Shown here: piece by piece, positions 21,131 through 33,114 of the stretch
How the letters are laid out: every line of letters begins with the position of its first letter
Position numbering within the stretch: the stretch's first letter is position 1
Source: Muscardinus avellanarius
Taxonomy: Eukaryota; Chordata; Mammalia; Rodentia; Gliridae
DNA: 64,000 nt
NCBI GenBank assembly: GCA_963383645.1
Contig: OY726571.1
Span: 17,177,376-17,241,375, forward strand
Direction of reading: 5' to 3'
Program-made: the position numbers and the translations under genes
Notes under the pieces: generated by a model
Told to the model about the DNA's origin: nothing
The model's input: only the letters and a program-made list of their open reading frames with translations
Database searches by the model: none

Positions 21131-21289
21131 TGGAAAAGAAAATCATTCACCAAGTACCTATCACCTGTGATGTGCTTAGCATCTTCTAGATATTAGAAAT
21201 CATAGAGCATGGTCAGAGGGCTTATAATTCTGTGGGAGAGAAAGCAAAAACCAAATAATGATAATACCTTGTGCTGGTATAGTAGTCAT

Positions 21290-21450
21290 CACACGTGGTT
21301 ATAATTCTGTATTTCATTTTTCCAACTGGACTGAAAGGGGCCGTGGTCAAGGACCTTTCCTATTTTGTATTTCCCTATCTCTAGCTTTAAGTAATAGTGA
21401 ATATTCCATAGTGAACATCACATAAACATGTATGGAATGATCAAAACATA
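21290..21450 (+). mobile_element. L2 3' end fragment
   Basis: TTTCCAACTGGACTGAAAGG, GGACCTTTCCTATTTTGTAT and TAGTGAATATTCCATAGTGA keep the L2 3' order, though diverged. Confidence 0.5.
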
Positions 21451-21563
21451 AAAAAATGATGTAGTATAAGAACACAAAAAGAAGGAATGTCAAGTAGGTT
21501 TTAAAGAAATGAGCAGCAAGTTTGACATCTCAGGAAAGTAGAGCTGCTTAAATTTTGGGACAG

Positions 21564-21700
21564 GCCAGGCATGGTGGCGCATACTTATAATCCCAGCATT
21601 TGGGAGGCTGAGACAGGAGGATCACAATTTGTGGACAGCCTCAGCTACACAGTGAGGCCCTTTGCAACTCAATGAAGCCCTGTTTGAAAATAAAGAATAC
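21564..21700 (+). mobile_element. SINE 7SL-like half, cut by the next SINE
   Basis: GCCAGGCATGGTGGCGCATA to the linker AAAATAAAGAATAC; the ID-like tail is absent where the adjacent SINE begins. CTGAGACAGGAGGATCAC is intact. Confidence 0.88.
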
Positions 21701-21910
21701 AGCTGGGCATGGTTGCGCACGCTTGTAATCCCCGCACTTGGGAGGCAGAGACAGGAGGATCGCACAGGTTCGAAGCCAGCCGCGTACGCTGGCTTAGGAG
21801 ACCCTGTTCCCAAATAAAAATGTAAAAATAGGTCTGGGAGTGTAGCCCAGAGGTAGAAGGGCTTCTAGGAACCCCAGTACCACCAAAATAAATAAATAAA
21901 TAAATAAATA
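21701..21910 (+). mobile_element. SINE, GGTCTGGGAGTGTAGC subfamily
   Basis: AGCTGGGCATGGTTGCGCAC, CGCACAGGTTCGAAGCCAGC, GGCTTCTAGGAACCCCAGTA and an (AAAT)n tail. AAATAAAGAATAC on the left and AAATAAAAAATAC on the right probably are its target duplication. Confidence 0.92.
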
Positions 21911-21924
21911 AAATAAAAAATACA

Positions 21925-23410
21925 ACAAAAAAACCAGAATAGCCAAAGTAATTCTCAGCAACAAAAACTTTGCAGGAGGAATCACAATATGTGACTTTAA
22001 ACTATACTACACAGCCATTTTAATAAAAACAGCATGGTAGTGACACAAAAACAGATACATAGATCAATGAACCAGAATAGAAGACTCAGAAACACATCCA
22101 CACACTTACAGCCAATTGATTTTTGACATATGGGCCAAAAACATACACTGGAAAAAAGATAACCTCTTCAGCAAATGGTGTTGGCAAAACTGGTTAACCA
22201 TATGCAGAAAAATGGAAATAACTCCCACTTTCTCACCCTGCACAAGAATCATTTTAAGATGGATCAAAGACTTGGAAATTAGACCAGAGACCTTGAGGCT
22301 CCTTGAAGAGGGTATAGGTCCAACACTGCAACACATAGGCACGGGTAATAACTTTCTCAACAAGACCCCAAAGGCACAAGAAACTAAAGGGTGAATCAAT
22401 ACATGGGATTGCATGAAACTGAAGAGCTTCTGTTCAGCAAAGGAAACTGTCAAGAACCTCAATTGAGAGCCAACAGAATGGGAGAAGATTTTTTTCCACC
22501 TACTCCTCTGAAAAAGGACTAATATCTAGAATATACAGAGAACTCAAGAAACTCAGCACTAAGAAAACAAATAACCCAATAAAAAATGGGCAAGTGAATT
22601 AAATAGACACTTCATGAAAGAAGAAATTCAAATGGCCAATAAATGCATGAAAAAATGCTCAACATCACTGGCAATCAGAGAGATGCAACTCAAAACTACG
22701 CTGAGATTTTACCTAACTCCAACTAGCATGGCAATACAAAACACAAACAACAACAAATGCTGGCAAGGATGTGGAGAAGTGGGAACTCTAAAACGTTGTT
22801 GGTGGCATTGCAAATTTGTGCAACCACTTTGGAAAACAGTATAGAGTATCCTCAGAAGAATGAGAATGAACTTCCCATGTGATCCAGCAATACTACTTCT
22901 GGGTATCTATCCAAAAGAAAGGAAACCACACTACCAAAGTAATGCATGCATATCTATGTTTATAGCTGCACAATTAAAAATTGCCAAACTATGGAACCAG
23001 CCAAGATGTCCATCAACAGATGAATGGATTACAAAACTGTGGGATATGTACACATGGAATTTTACTCAGCCATAAAAAAAAAAACACAATTACAGCATTT
23101 ACGGGAAAATGGATGGAACTGGAGGACATTATGCTAAGGGAGATTAGTCAGTCACAAAAAAAAAGAAATCAGATGTTTTTCCTAATACGCAAAAGCAAGA
23201 GAGAAATGGTTAACAGGAGGAACTCTAGATGAAGAAGGAGATCCTATAGAGGAGCAAATAAGGCAACCTAAGTGAGGAGATGGGAGCAGAGAAGAGGGAA
23301 ATTTTCTAATATACATGATGCACATTAACAAACATATCAAAGTCAGTCATTAAGCCCAACATGAGGAGGGAGGGGTAGGAAATGAGGTGGAAATTAAGTA
23401 CCGCCACCCT
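21925..23410 (+). mobile_element. L1 fragment: ORF2 C-terminal third and 3' UTR
   Basis: Begins within the reverse transcriptase C-terminal region (CCAGAATAGCCAAAGTAATT). Successive broken plus-strand frames match the later ORF2p: 22116-22394, with a KWCWQNWLTICRK motif, then 22614-22844, 22860-23075 (IFIAAQ-like segment and PSTDEWITKLWDMYTWNF) and 22981-23232. The 3' UTR follows to about 23410 without a clear poly(A). Frame breaks and 5' truncation make it a pseudogene copy. Confidence 0.88.
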
Positions 23411-24132
23411 AGCTTAATGTTTATCTTTTAACTGGATAAATTAGTTTTTTTTTTAAGTTACTGGTATGCTTTTTTTTTTCTATTTGCTAAGTATTCATCT
23501 TATTTATTCTGCTTTTCTTTTTCCCTCATTTTGGTCAGTCAGTTGCTCCAAATATTTATGGTTTAAGTTATTTTATCAGGATTTCTTCAGAATAATATAG
23601 GTACCCTAGAAATAAAGAACTTATCAAATATAAAAATACACCTCTAGTGAGGCAGGGTATAAAAGGGGCAGTCAGAGTTCTGAGGAAATCAAAATTGGAG
23701 ACACGCTAGGTGGATAGCTGTTACGGAGACAAGGAAATCTTAAGAATAAGTTAGCACCTATTATTAAAGGGACTAAATTACAGATAAAAGTGTCCAAGGA
23801 TCAAATACTGAGCAGTCTAATTAATTCCTATTCTTATAGTTATTAGGTCACTGCATAATTTTATATTTCACATAAAACAATGCTATAATCACTGTATCAT
23901 GCAAATAGACATTTATTCTCCCACTCAAAACCATGTGAATCACCTTCTAGGCTCACATTAGAAGTAGTACTAATCCGTGGATGTTCATTCTGGGGCCGAA
24001 AAGGTAGGAATAGTGGCTACTTGGAAGATATCTGACCTGCCAAGAGGAATGCATGATATTTAAGATCTGGAACAAAATGTGTATACCTTGCATCCACCCA
24101 CATTTTATTGACTGAAACAGGTCACATGGAGA
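23411..24132. other. Intergenic with an isolated TATA-like motif
   Basis: GGTATAAAAGGGGC surrounds TATAAAAG at 23658-23665, a strong TATA-box match with no gene downstream that I can recognise. The rest is AT-rich. Confidence 0.4.
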
Positions 24133-24242
24133 AAACCAATAGCCAAAAAAGGCAAGGAGGTATCCTCCTCCTAAAGAGGTAGGGACTAAACCAATAGCCA
24201 AAAAAGGCAAGGAGGTATCCTCCTCCTAAAGAGGTAGGGACT
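24133..24242. repeat. Perfect 55-bp tandem duplication
   Basis: Two identical 55-bp units, 24133-24187 and 24188-24242, each starting AAACCAATAGCC and ending GAGGTAGGGACT. Absence of any mismatch implies a recent event. Confidence 0.95.
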
Positions 24243-24572
24243 TAAAGAATGAATATGTGCTGAACAATAGTCTAATCAGTCTCAGTGTCGAACTGGGAGA
24301 TGCTTTTATAGCACCCATCATTTTCTTGCTTTCTGCTCATGCAGCAAAAATGTCATCCTTGGGCTCCTGTATCTCTTTATTTTGATATTTCTGAAACTTT
24401 AAATGAAGTCTGGAAAGCAGCTGAGTCCTTCTTTATAAACGTAGCTTTCAATAGACTACCATACATTTCAGGACTTGGAAAAAAATTATATGTTATTTGA
24501 CTCTTCCCCCTACAACAGAAATTCCATAGCGACCTTCAGATACAGGAAATGTCTCTGTCAGCTAGATTCTGT
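24243..24572. other. Intergenic, no recognised feature
   Basis: No open frame, repeat or motif worth naming. Confidence 0.5.
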
Positions 24573-24793
24573 CTTTTTTTTTTGTCTTTTTCGTGGTACT
24601 GGGGATTGAACCCAGGGGCATTCTACCTCTGAGCGATGCCGCCAGCCCTGACTTTTTTTTTTTTTTTTTTAAACAGGGTCTCACTAGGTTGATGAGAATC
24701 TCACTACTTGCTGAGGCTGCCCTTGAACCTGGCAATCCTTCTGTCTCAGCCTCCCGAATACTGGGATTACAGGTATGTGCCACCATAGCTGGC
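24573..24793 (-). mobile_element. Composite SINE
   Basis: GTACTGGGGATTGAACCCAG, CTACCTCTGAGCGATGCCGC, GTCTCACTAGGTTGATGAG and TGTGCCACCATAGCTGGC. TAGATTCTGT occurs just before and just after and is the likely target repeat. Confidence 0.9.
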
Positions 24794-24830
24794 TAGTTAG
24801 ATTCTGTTTAATTAGAAATCTGTTTCTGAG

Positions 24831-25021
24831 CCGGGTGTGGTGGTGTACCCTTGTAATCCCTGTGCTTGGGAGGCAGAGACAGGAGGATCACGCAGGTTCA
24901 AAGCCAGCTTTGCTGGCTTCCAAAACATATATATATAAAATAGGTCAGGGAGTGTAGCCCGGAGGTTGAAGGATTTCCAGAAACTCCAATACCACCAAAA
25001 AAAAAAAAAGAAAGAAAAAAA
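24831..25021 (+). mobile_element. Young SINE with 17-bp target duplication
   Basis: AGAAATCTGTTTCTGAG is repeated exactly at 24814-24830 and 25022-25038. GGTCAGGGAGTGTAGCCCGG and AACTCCAATACCACC place it in the same subfamily as 9500-9689. It inserted immediately 3' of an older minus-strand SINE. Confidence 0.95.
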
Positions 25022-25038
25022 AGAAATCTGTTTCTGAG

Positions 25039-28000
25039 CATTAGAATGCTTGCAATTATAGTCTGAAATGTTACTATTTTGAAACTAATTAATATAATAG
25101 ATATTTAAATAGAAGCAATTCAGAATGTTAATATAAGGGTATTGCTTTTAATAATTTTATTTGTGATTTACTCTTTGCTTTTGTTTTAGTCTACGTTGCA
25201 TTCTTTTTAATTTTTTAAATTTTTTAAATGACATAAAGTATTATATATAATAAGATATAGTTTGATGCATGTATATAATGTACAATGATCAAATCAGGGT
25301 TTGATTGGTTTTTTATTATCTTTACTGTTAGAGAAATATACCAAATTCCCAATATATCGAAAATAATATTATACAGAGTAAGATGAAGACACTTCCAAGA
25401 ATATACTCACATAAATAATGTGGAACATTTTCTCCATGCTAAGCATACACATATAAAACCTCTGTATAGGAGAGATGCTTAAATTAAAGATGAATGCAGT
25501 TAGATGCATATCTAAAAGAATGTGTATAAAAAAAAAACACCTCCAGTCCAATAATAGAGACAGCAAAACTAAAATCACAGATTGAGGTGGCAGAGTATTT
25601 CAATAGCTATTGCCAGTGGTGAAAGTTTGATAAACTAGTATTTTCAGATAAAAGGAATCCATAGAAGGTACTTCAAAAGAAATAAAAGAATAATAGCTGC
25701 AAAAAAGTATGAGAATGCTCAGAATCGCATTATATTTTGTTTAAACTGTGAAAGAACAAAATAAACTCAACAAAAGTTTTTAATGGGACTGGTTGACCCA
25801 GAATAGCAAAACATCATTGGTGTTGAAAAATACAAGCAGCAGAAGATCTCAAATTAGCTACCTAGATAGAAGATAAGTTGTGGCAGAAATTCAGAGACCT
25901 TGGAATAGAAATAAGAGAAACCTAATGTTTAAAAACTTCCAAAGTTTCAGAGGAAATAGCAAAGAAAGAAGGAAAACAAGAGGAAGGGAGAAAGGTCAGA
26001 CCCGAGGTAATTACCAGCTTTAGGTCTCACATACCCCGTAGATTTTTGCTTTGTTATAATATTTATTCTATGGAATTTTACTTTCCTTTTTTTTTCTCTT
26101 AAAGGAATGCTTCAAAAATACATGTAGTATTTTATATGTGCTATACTGGAAAGGTTTCTCTGAACACTTAGAATTCTTTATTGCCAGAAATAAAAGTCTT
26201 TACCAAGTCAGAGGAGGAAATTAGATTCTTACAGTACCATACAGTTTCCTAAATCTTGTTGTTGTTGGCTTAAGAATCTAAGTTATTTTTCAAATCATAC
26301 TGTTTTCTCAAGAAAATTTTAATACATAAATTTATAAAATATAATGCAAAAAATATTGTGTTCTGTTCTGAAAATAGCACCTGTTTTTTTTTTTTTTTTT
26401 AGGTAAGATATAGTCTGCAAGCAGCCTCAACTGTGCGAAAAGGCCATAATGTACAGTACAAGAGAGTTTTGGAGGAATATTATCTGGTTAATATTCAAAT
26501 TTTATCCCACTTAATTTAGTTTTAAACACTGAGTTTATGAAAATAATACTCAAAGGCAAAGTATATCTAATTCTCTCTTGTGCATTTACCTTAATGTCAA
26601 GATATAGGAATTAATAAGCTTTCTTTCTGTTGATTTCTCCTTCAAAAACATAGCCTTGAGTTCTCGGAGAGAATTTCCTGGTCTTGATTCACTGATGGGG
26701 GCAATAAGTTCTCCCATTACTGCCCAGACTAGAAACATGCCCTGTCTTGGGTCCTAGAGTGTTTGGGTTGGCAGGCCTCTTTCCTCATGTCCATTAGGGA
26801 GTTGGTTCCTACCATATTATGTCATAAATCCTTTTCTCCTTTTATAGGATGAAGGAAAAGGAAAAAAAAACCACATATTTTCTTTGAAGCTTGTCTCCAT
26901 GATATACCACCCACCAACTTCATTTCTGTCCTGAGCCATTCTCTGGTTCACAAATGTCTTAAGATCATTGTCTTTCACACTGATCATTCCCTGGGTGAGT
27001 GAGTACTGGTGTCTGAGACACAACCATCTTCAATTTTCTCCACTGTCTTGACCAGCCATTTCTATAGTTCCACTCTACTGTAGACCCATCATTAGCAATA
27101 ACTGCTCCATCATAGACATGTCTATTTCAAGCATCTCACACTCTGACCTGTTCACCCGCTTCAGTAGCTTCTGAAAGCTCATTACTGTAATAGTCCAGTC
27201 TGGCCCCTTTGATCTCAGCCAATCTGCTTTTTTGAGATCACTCTTTCTTCCTTTCTTCAATGTTCTCTTTACTTGTGATCAGTGGTATCATATCACTTTC
27301 TTGCAAACACTCCAGAAATCATTCCCTTTCTCTCAATCACACATGCACTAGAAAGAACAAATCCTATGCTTTGTTGAACCCAGCCGTCTTTGCTCCATGT
27401 GTACCAGGTCAGTATAGAAGGAACAGTGTGTACCCACATAACTCATGGCTGAATGATTACATGCCTTAAGAATAAGAATTAAAGTTTTCTAACTGGTGTT
27501 CAGATATACCCAGAAATTCTTTTATGCTTGGGTAGAAGTTTTACTTTTACTTTCCCTGGGATGGTTATTTCATAACTGCCCATAGCCCTTTCTTTACTTT
27601 CTTTAGCAAAGACCACTCTTCACACTTTAGAGATACTCAAAACCAAACACCATCAACAAAACCACACGCATCCATATTTATATTGCATGCATCTTCCTTC
27701 CTGCTCCAAAGGACTATTTCTGTTCTTGTGCCCAAGCAGATGCCCCCTCACCACTCTGGATCATATTTCCTCTTCCTTTCTGGCAGCACCTTCCTGTCCA
27801 CTGGATCCTTCCTGTTCTCTACAGCACAATCTTCCTTGAGTATATGTACTGCTTTGCCCTCCATCCCGTTTCCTTCGTTTCACTTTATTTTTCTCATATC
27901 CTCCCTCTTCATTTGTTCTTGAACCTTATAGAAGTTGGACTTCTATTCCTACCAAATTTACTGACATTATTTTTGTTGAAATTTCAAACAGTTTTCAAGG

Positions 28001-28482
28001 TTATTAAATGCAATGGACTATACATTAATTCTATCTTGCTGGAATTCTCAGGAGTGTTGGGCATCATTGACCATGCTCTACTTCTTGAAAGAATTTATTT
28101 TCCGTTTCTGGGACACACACTCTTTTTGTTTTCTACTTCAAAGGCTGTCTCAGTATCCTTTGCAGATTTCAGATTTTCTAACTAGTCTGCAATGTTGTTG
28201 TTCTCAAACCTTATCCCTGATTCTACTTATAAACATTTGCTGTTTAAGTTGTATCTAATTGTGTGCCTTTAAAAACATCGCATATATTAACTTTTACACT
28301 TTCGTCTCTTGATTTGATCTCTCTTCTGAACTCTAGACTCATCTAACAGTCTGCCTAAATCTCCTCTTGTGTAATATATAAGTTGAGGCCACAGTTAGTA
28401 CTTAAACTAACCTTCTAAATTTCAGTGGCTTAATATACTAATGAACATTTTTTGTTTATAAAAAGTGAATTTCTATAAACAG
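25039..28482. other. Intergenic, mostly unassigned 3.4 kb
   Basis: An old L1 3' UTR-like patch lies at 25190-25310 (TTTTTTAAATGACATAAAG, GATGCATGTATATAATGTAC). Between 27600 and 28400 there is a tract similar to an ancient mammalian repeat (GGGCATCATTGACCATGCTC, CTCTAGACTCATCTAACAGT). Open frames of 60-113 codons (26817-27023, 27683-27922, 27844-28185) have no domain, repeat or splice support. A T18 run is at 26382-26400. Confidence 0.45.
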
Positions 28483-28690
28483 TTCCCTTGGTGGTGGTGC
28501 ACACATATAATCCCAGCATTTGGGAGGCTAAGACAGGAGGATCACAGTTTGTGGACAGCCTCAGCTACTTAGTGAGACCCTTTGCAACATTTATTATATA
28601 TTTGCTAAAATATATAATAAAAAATGGGGCTGGAGGTGTAGCTTGGAGGTAGAATGCCCCTGGATTCCATCTTCAGTACCACACACAAGA
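28483..28690 (+). mobile_element. Composite SINE
   Basis: TTGGTGGTGGTGCACACATA, GGAGGCTAAGACAGGAGGAT, GGGGCTGGAGGTGTAGCTTG and CCATCTTCAGTACCACACAC. The first few bases are lost. Confidence 0.9.
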
Positions 28691-29149
28691 AATAGAGAAT
28701 TTTCAGAGAGCATTCTTCCTCATGATAGAAGCTCCAGACTCATTTTTTCTTGTGTTTACACCCTTTTCTAGGACCTGAGAATATTCTGTATTCAATTGAT
28801 GGAGAATAAAGAGTAGATAAAGCATATATATACCTGAGTTTCCTCTGCCCAGAATGGCACATGACAGGTTCCTCATTAGTCCATCAATGCTAACTAGTCA
28901 AATGGACCCATGTGATTTCAGTATTTGGTGGGAAAATAACATCTGGCTGAAAAGCTATTCATCAGAAACAACTATATTATATTCGACCATATATATATAA
29001 TGTATAATATTTAATATATTAATATATTAATATATATTAAGCCTTTGATGAATAGATGGCTGTTTGCCACATACTTCTTTCTTATCACCAAATAAATTTC
29101 CAAATTCTTTTTTCTACACAAAATACAATCATTGTTTTCTTTCTATTTT
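28691..29149. other. Intergenic with an AT-palindromic patch
   Basis: A (TA/ATTA)n segment at 28985-29045 is the only feature; it is prone to hairpins. Confidence 0.5.
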
Positions 29150-29365
29150 TTTCATTTTTGGTACTGAAGATTGAACCCAGGAACCTTCTACCTCTGAGCT
29201 ACAATGCCAACCCTTTTTATATTTTATTTTGAACCGAGGTCTCGCTAAGTTGCTGAAGGTCTTGCTCAGTTGCTGAGGCTGGCCTCAAATCTGCAACAAA
29301 CCTGTGATCCTCCTGTCTTTGCCTCCAAGTACTGGAATTCCAGGTATGTGCCATCATACCCAGTC
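29150..29365 (-). mobile_element. Composite SINE
   Basis: TTGGTACTGAAGATTGAACC, CTACCTCTGAGCTACAATGC, GGTCTCGCTAAGTTGCTGAA and GTGCCATCATACCCAGTC. Diverged. Confidence 0.88.
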
Positions 29366-31435
29366 AATCATTTTTGTTTGGTTGGTTTTGTTTGTTTGTT
29401 TTGAAGCTGACTGCTGAACATTTCCTTCAACTCCTTCATCCAGTGAAGAGCCTGAGATCTCTGGGTGATGAATGGTTTCCTACCAGGGGTGAATATGGTT
29501 CTTTGTGCTCTGAAAACTTGTGATCTAAAAGAAAAGTTTATCTACTCTACCTGCCAACAGGAAACCATTCAGTACACTGTGATGAAACATGGGAAAGTGC
29601 ACCAAAAGCCCATGTTCTGAAAGAGAAGTATGAGAGACAGAGGACCACGACCGGCCCATAGTCATGACGATTCTGAAGAGCAGGCATCTGAGTTCCTTTA
29701 CCTAGTAAAGAGAGACAGTTCTTAATTTCATTCTAATTCTGCTTTCTAGGGGGAACTCCTTTGTACACTGTCTTCCATTGTCTCTGTTTCCATGATACAG
29801 AACTAAGGTTCTAAACTGTTCTGTCTGTCCTCTTATCTTGATAGCTGCACCTTAAGTGGATTTGAGAATATATGCTGTTCCTTGGGGATGGACTTTTTCT
29901 ACAGTCTTTTTCTGGTTCATGCAAATTTGAGAGCTCAGTGGATGTTGGAAGGCTCAAGGAGTCAATAGTTGGCTACAGAGTTAGATGTCTTTGGTAATAT
30001 AATTTAACAAAACTAATTTATTTGTTTCCAGTTCTATGTTCCACAATCATATCCAAATTGCTTTAGACAATACTTCGCAGGTCAGCTTTATTTATGTTTT
30101 CCTGACCCAATGCTTCTTCCAGGAAACATTTTGTTTTATTTTGTTTTGTTTTCCAATCCTCAAAGGTCCTAGGTTTCTGGACCTTACTCACTGTCAACTT
30201 TGCTTGCATATTGGCAATTCAGATCTCAATATATCTTTTTCTTTCAGTATCATGTCGAGCACAGCCGATAACAACCAACTTACATTACTATATGTAGTTC
30301 CAATTATTTTCTCCTAGAGTGGAAGTTTTTAACCTTTTTCTTTTTTTTACAATGAACCTCTTTGTCAGTCTACTAAATTCCATCAACTTCTTAGAGTTTT
30401 AAAACTATATAAAGCAAAGGGCAGATGATCAAACATAAATCACCTGTATGTAAAAATATAACTATTAAAATATTACAAAACCTTATTTATATATAGTTTT
30501 CAATGCATCTAAAAAGATAATATATTTAAAATAAAGACAATTTAAAGTAAAAATTTAAAAATATATAAGTGTTAGTTTTCATTACTTTGCTGAAATGAGC
30601 TTTAAACCTCACATTGGCTTCTGACTTGTCTCCTTCCACATGTAGAAAACAATCTGTCTTTGGTTAGAAAGTTGTTTATTGCCTATATAAAAAAAAGCCT
30701 TCCAGGTTTTCTGGTTCTAGCATTTTATTGTCATTGAGTTATTTAATAACTCTTCTGTTGTAGTAACTGATAAATATATAAATTATGTCTCATCTGGTAG
30801 AGATTTGACTTATCCTGCCTCCTTCCTTTACATCAAAAAGCAGTTCCACTTCTATTTTCAATTTATTTAAACATTCCCCTTACTTCATACATATTTTTAT
30901 GCTTTTTCAACTTTTTCTTTGACCTGATTATAACATTTTCACAGTGACCTCATTAAATGAGTAGAATAAAATTTTTACCAAATGTTCGATTTGACATCTG
31001 TATGAAAGTTAGAATTTTACCTTTTCTTCTGAAAATTAACTTTTAACACACAACAATCAACAATTATAGATAGAAAACACATAAACCAACATGGATATCT
31101 GTGTTCCCAATGGTTATACAATTTGCAAGCTGAGGGTGCCTGATAGAATCTCATACAGATCCACCTCTTGGAGAAAGACAGAGGCCTGAATGACAGAGAA
31201 CCAGTGACATGGCCTCACCTAATGAGATAGGTTGAGCAATGAAACCCGTGAATGTGCAGCCAATTACCAGCAACAACTCACATCACAGAATGGGAAGAAA
31301 AATGCCTAGTGGATAGTTGATGTCAGGAGCAAGAAGAAGTCTTAGACAATTAGTACCACGTGTCAATTTGATGCACATCTCAGATTTGATATACTCCACC
31401 TGAGTGCATAATACCTGCATCCACAAAAACAAATG
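29366..31435. other. Intergenic, no recognised feature
   Basis: About 2 kb; the part from 30400 to 31080 is very AT-rich. A 93-codon frame (30036-30317) has no family features. No RNA gene or named repeat recognised. Confidence 0.45.
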
Positions 31436-31640
31436 TATCCAGGTGTGGTGGTGCACACTTGTAATCCCAGCATTTGGGAGGCTGAGATAGGAGGATCCGG
31501 GTTTAACTCAGCTACTATTAATGAGGCCCTTTGCAACACGGTGGGACCTTGTTTCAAAACAAACAAACAAACAAAAAAAAAAAAAGAAGGGCTGGAGGTA
31601 GAATGTCCTAAGAGTTTTACCCCAGTGCCAAAAAAAAATG
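31436..31640 (+). mobile_element. Composite SINE
   Basis: TCCAGGTGTGGTGGTGCACA, GCATTTGGGAGGCTGAGATA, (AAAC)n linker and GGCTGGAGGTAGAATGTCC. The ID-like tail carries a deletion. Confidence 0.85.
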
Positions 31641-31751
31641 GTGTTTTGAGGTTGGAAAATTTTTTTAAATATTCTTCTCAGTTTTAAAAGCCTTAAAACG
31701 AATTTTATCCAAATCTCATCACTACTGAATCATTAAAATCCTTTTATTATC

Positions 31752-31960
31752 CAGATATGATGGCACAGGCCTGTGTCCCAACACCTGGAAGGCTGATACA
31801 GGAGGATCTCAGGTTTGAAACCAGCCTAAGCAACTTAGCAAGATTTCCAAAAAACTAGTGAGACTCTGTTCAAAGCAAAAAATGAAAAGGGTAGGGGTGT
31901 AGCTGAGATGTAAAAGACCCTGGATTCAATCCCCAATACCAAAATAAATAAATAAAAACC
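31752..31960 (+). mobile_element. Composite SINE, old
   Basis: TCCAGATATGATGGCACAGG, GGAAGGCTGATACAGGAGGA, GTAGGGGTGTAGCTGAGATG and GATTCAATCCCCAATACC with an (AAAT)n tail. Confidence 0.85.
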
Positions 31961-32019
31961 TTCTATTATATTTTAGTATAAAGAGATAAAAGAGAAAAGC
32001 ATATAGTTATGTCAAATTA

Positions 32020-32220
32020 TTTTTTTTCATTTTTTAAATTTTTATTTTTTATTTTATTTTTTTAATTCTTTATTGGTGCACTGTATTCATACATCATAGT
32101 GGGATACAAACTCTTGTAGACATACATGCACACATCACCCAGTCAGCCCCCACCCGATCCCCACCCCATTCTCTCCCCATCCCTCCTTCCCATGCTTGGC
32201 TTAGTGGTTGACATCTAGTA
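32020..32220 (-). mobile_element. L1 3' end (3' UTR only)
   Basis: A T-rich stretch then TTCTTTATTGGTGCACTGTA, TCATACATCATAGTGGGATA and CCATGCTTGGCTTAGTGGTT match the 3' UTR seen at 53160-53330. Severely 5' truncated. Confidence 0.8.
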
Positions 32221-32379
32221 TTATAGCAATTTATCAAAAATTAAAAATGATAATCTCACATAACAGTTTCATTTGTCTGATACCAAGCTTTTGATGACTT
32301 AAAGATATCATTTCAATATTTCTTTTTGCTTGCTTTCTTACCAGAGAATATTTTTTTTCTATTTTTTAGGTGAAACTAT

Positions 32380-33108
32380 CATATATTTATATATTTATTT
32401 TTCAGAAAAAAATCTATCCTAATATAGAATATGGATTCAAGATACCCAAAATGATCTTGAAAAAGAACAAAGCTAGAAGATATATATTTTCTGATTTCAA
32501 ACCACATAAAGCTACAATAATTGAAACAGTGTAGTACTGTTCTAAAGGCAGATATATAAACCATTGGAGTTAAATACAAGCCTAGAGCTAAATTCTTCCC
32601 TATATTGTCAGGTTATTTTTGACAAGATTTCCACGAACATTTGGTGGTGGAAATAATAATCTTTTAACTAAATATTGTTGAAAAATAATAATTACATGGA
32701 AAAGAATAAAATTGGACCCTTACCTAATCCCATATACAAGTATTAACTCAAAAATAGATAAAAGACCTAAATATAAATCTTAAGACTATAAACTTTTAGG
32801 AGAAAATCTGGGTCATAAAACCTCACAACATTGAAATTGGCAGTGATTTCTTGGATATGATTTCAATGGCACAGGCAACAGAAGAGTATACAAACTCCCT
32901 AAAAAATAAAAAAATATTGTATATCCAAAGACAATGTAAACAGAGTTAAAAGTTACTAATAGAATTGGATAAAATATTTCCAAATGCTATATCTGAAGGT
33001 ATATTAATATTCCAACTAGAAATCCTAAAAATTAGCAACAATAAAGGCAAACAATACCATTTAGAGATAGGTAAAAGACTAACATAAGTAATGAATCTCC
33101 ACAGATAA
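32380..33108 (+). mobile_element. Old L1 ORF2 fragment
   Basis: AAAAAGAACAAAGCTAGAAG, CTGATTTCAAACCACATAAA and TTGTCAGGTTATTTTTGACA follow the ORF2 reverse-transcriptase C-terminal region on the plus strand. Stops are present in all frames. Interrupted on the right by the L1 5' half. Confidence 0.75.
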
Positions 33109-33114
33109 CCAATC

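Noticed and set aside
22106..22462. 118-codon minus frame
   Set aside because: Antisense shadow of the plus-strand L1 ORF2 remnant.
26817..27260. Minus-strand frames as a processed pseudogene
   Set aside because: No recognisable protein family, no poly(A) tail and no target duplication.
27683..28258. Overlapping 79-113 codon plus-strand frames as a gene
   Set aside because: Ser/Phe/Leu-rich, overlapping in different frames, and the DNA resembles an ancient repeat; no splice or domain evidence.
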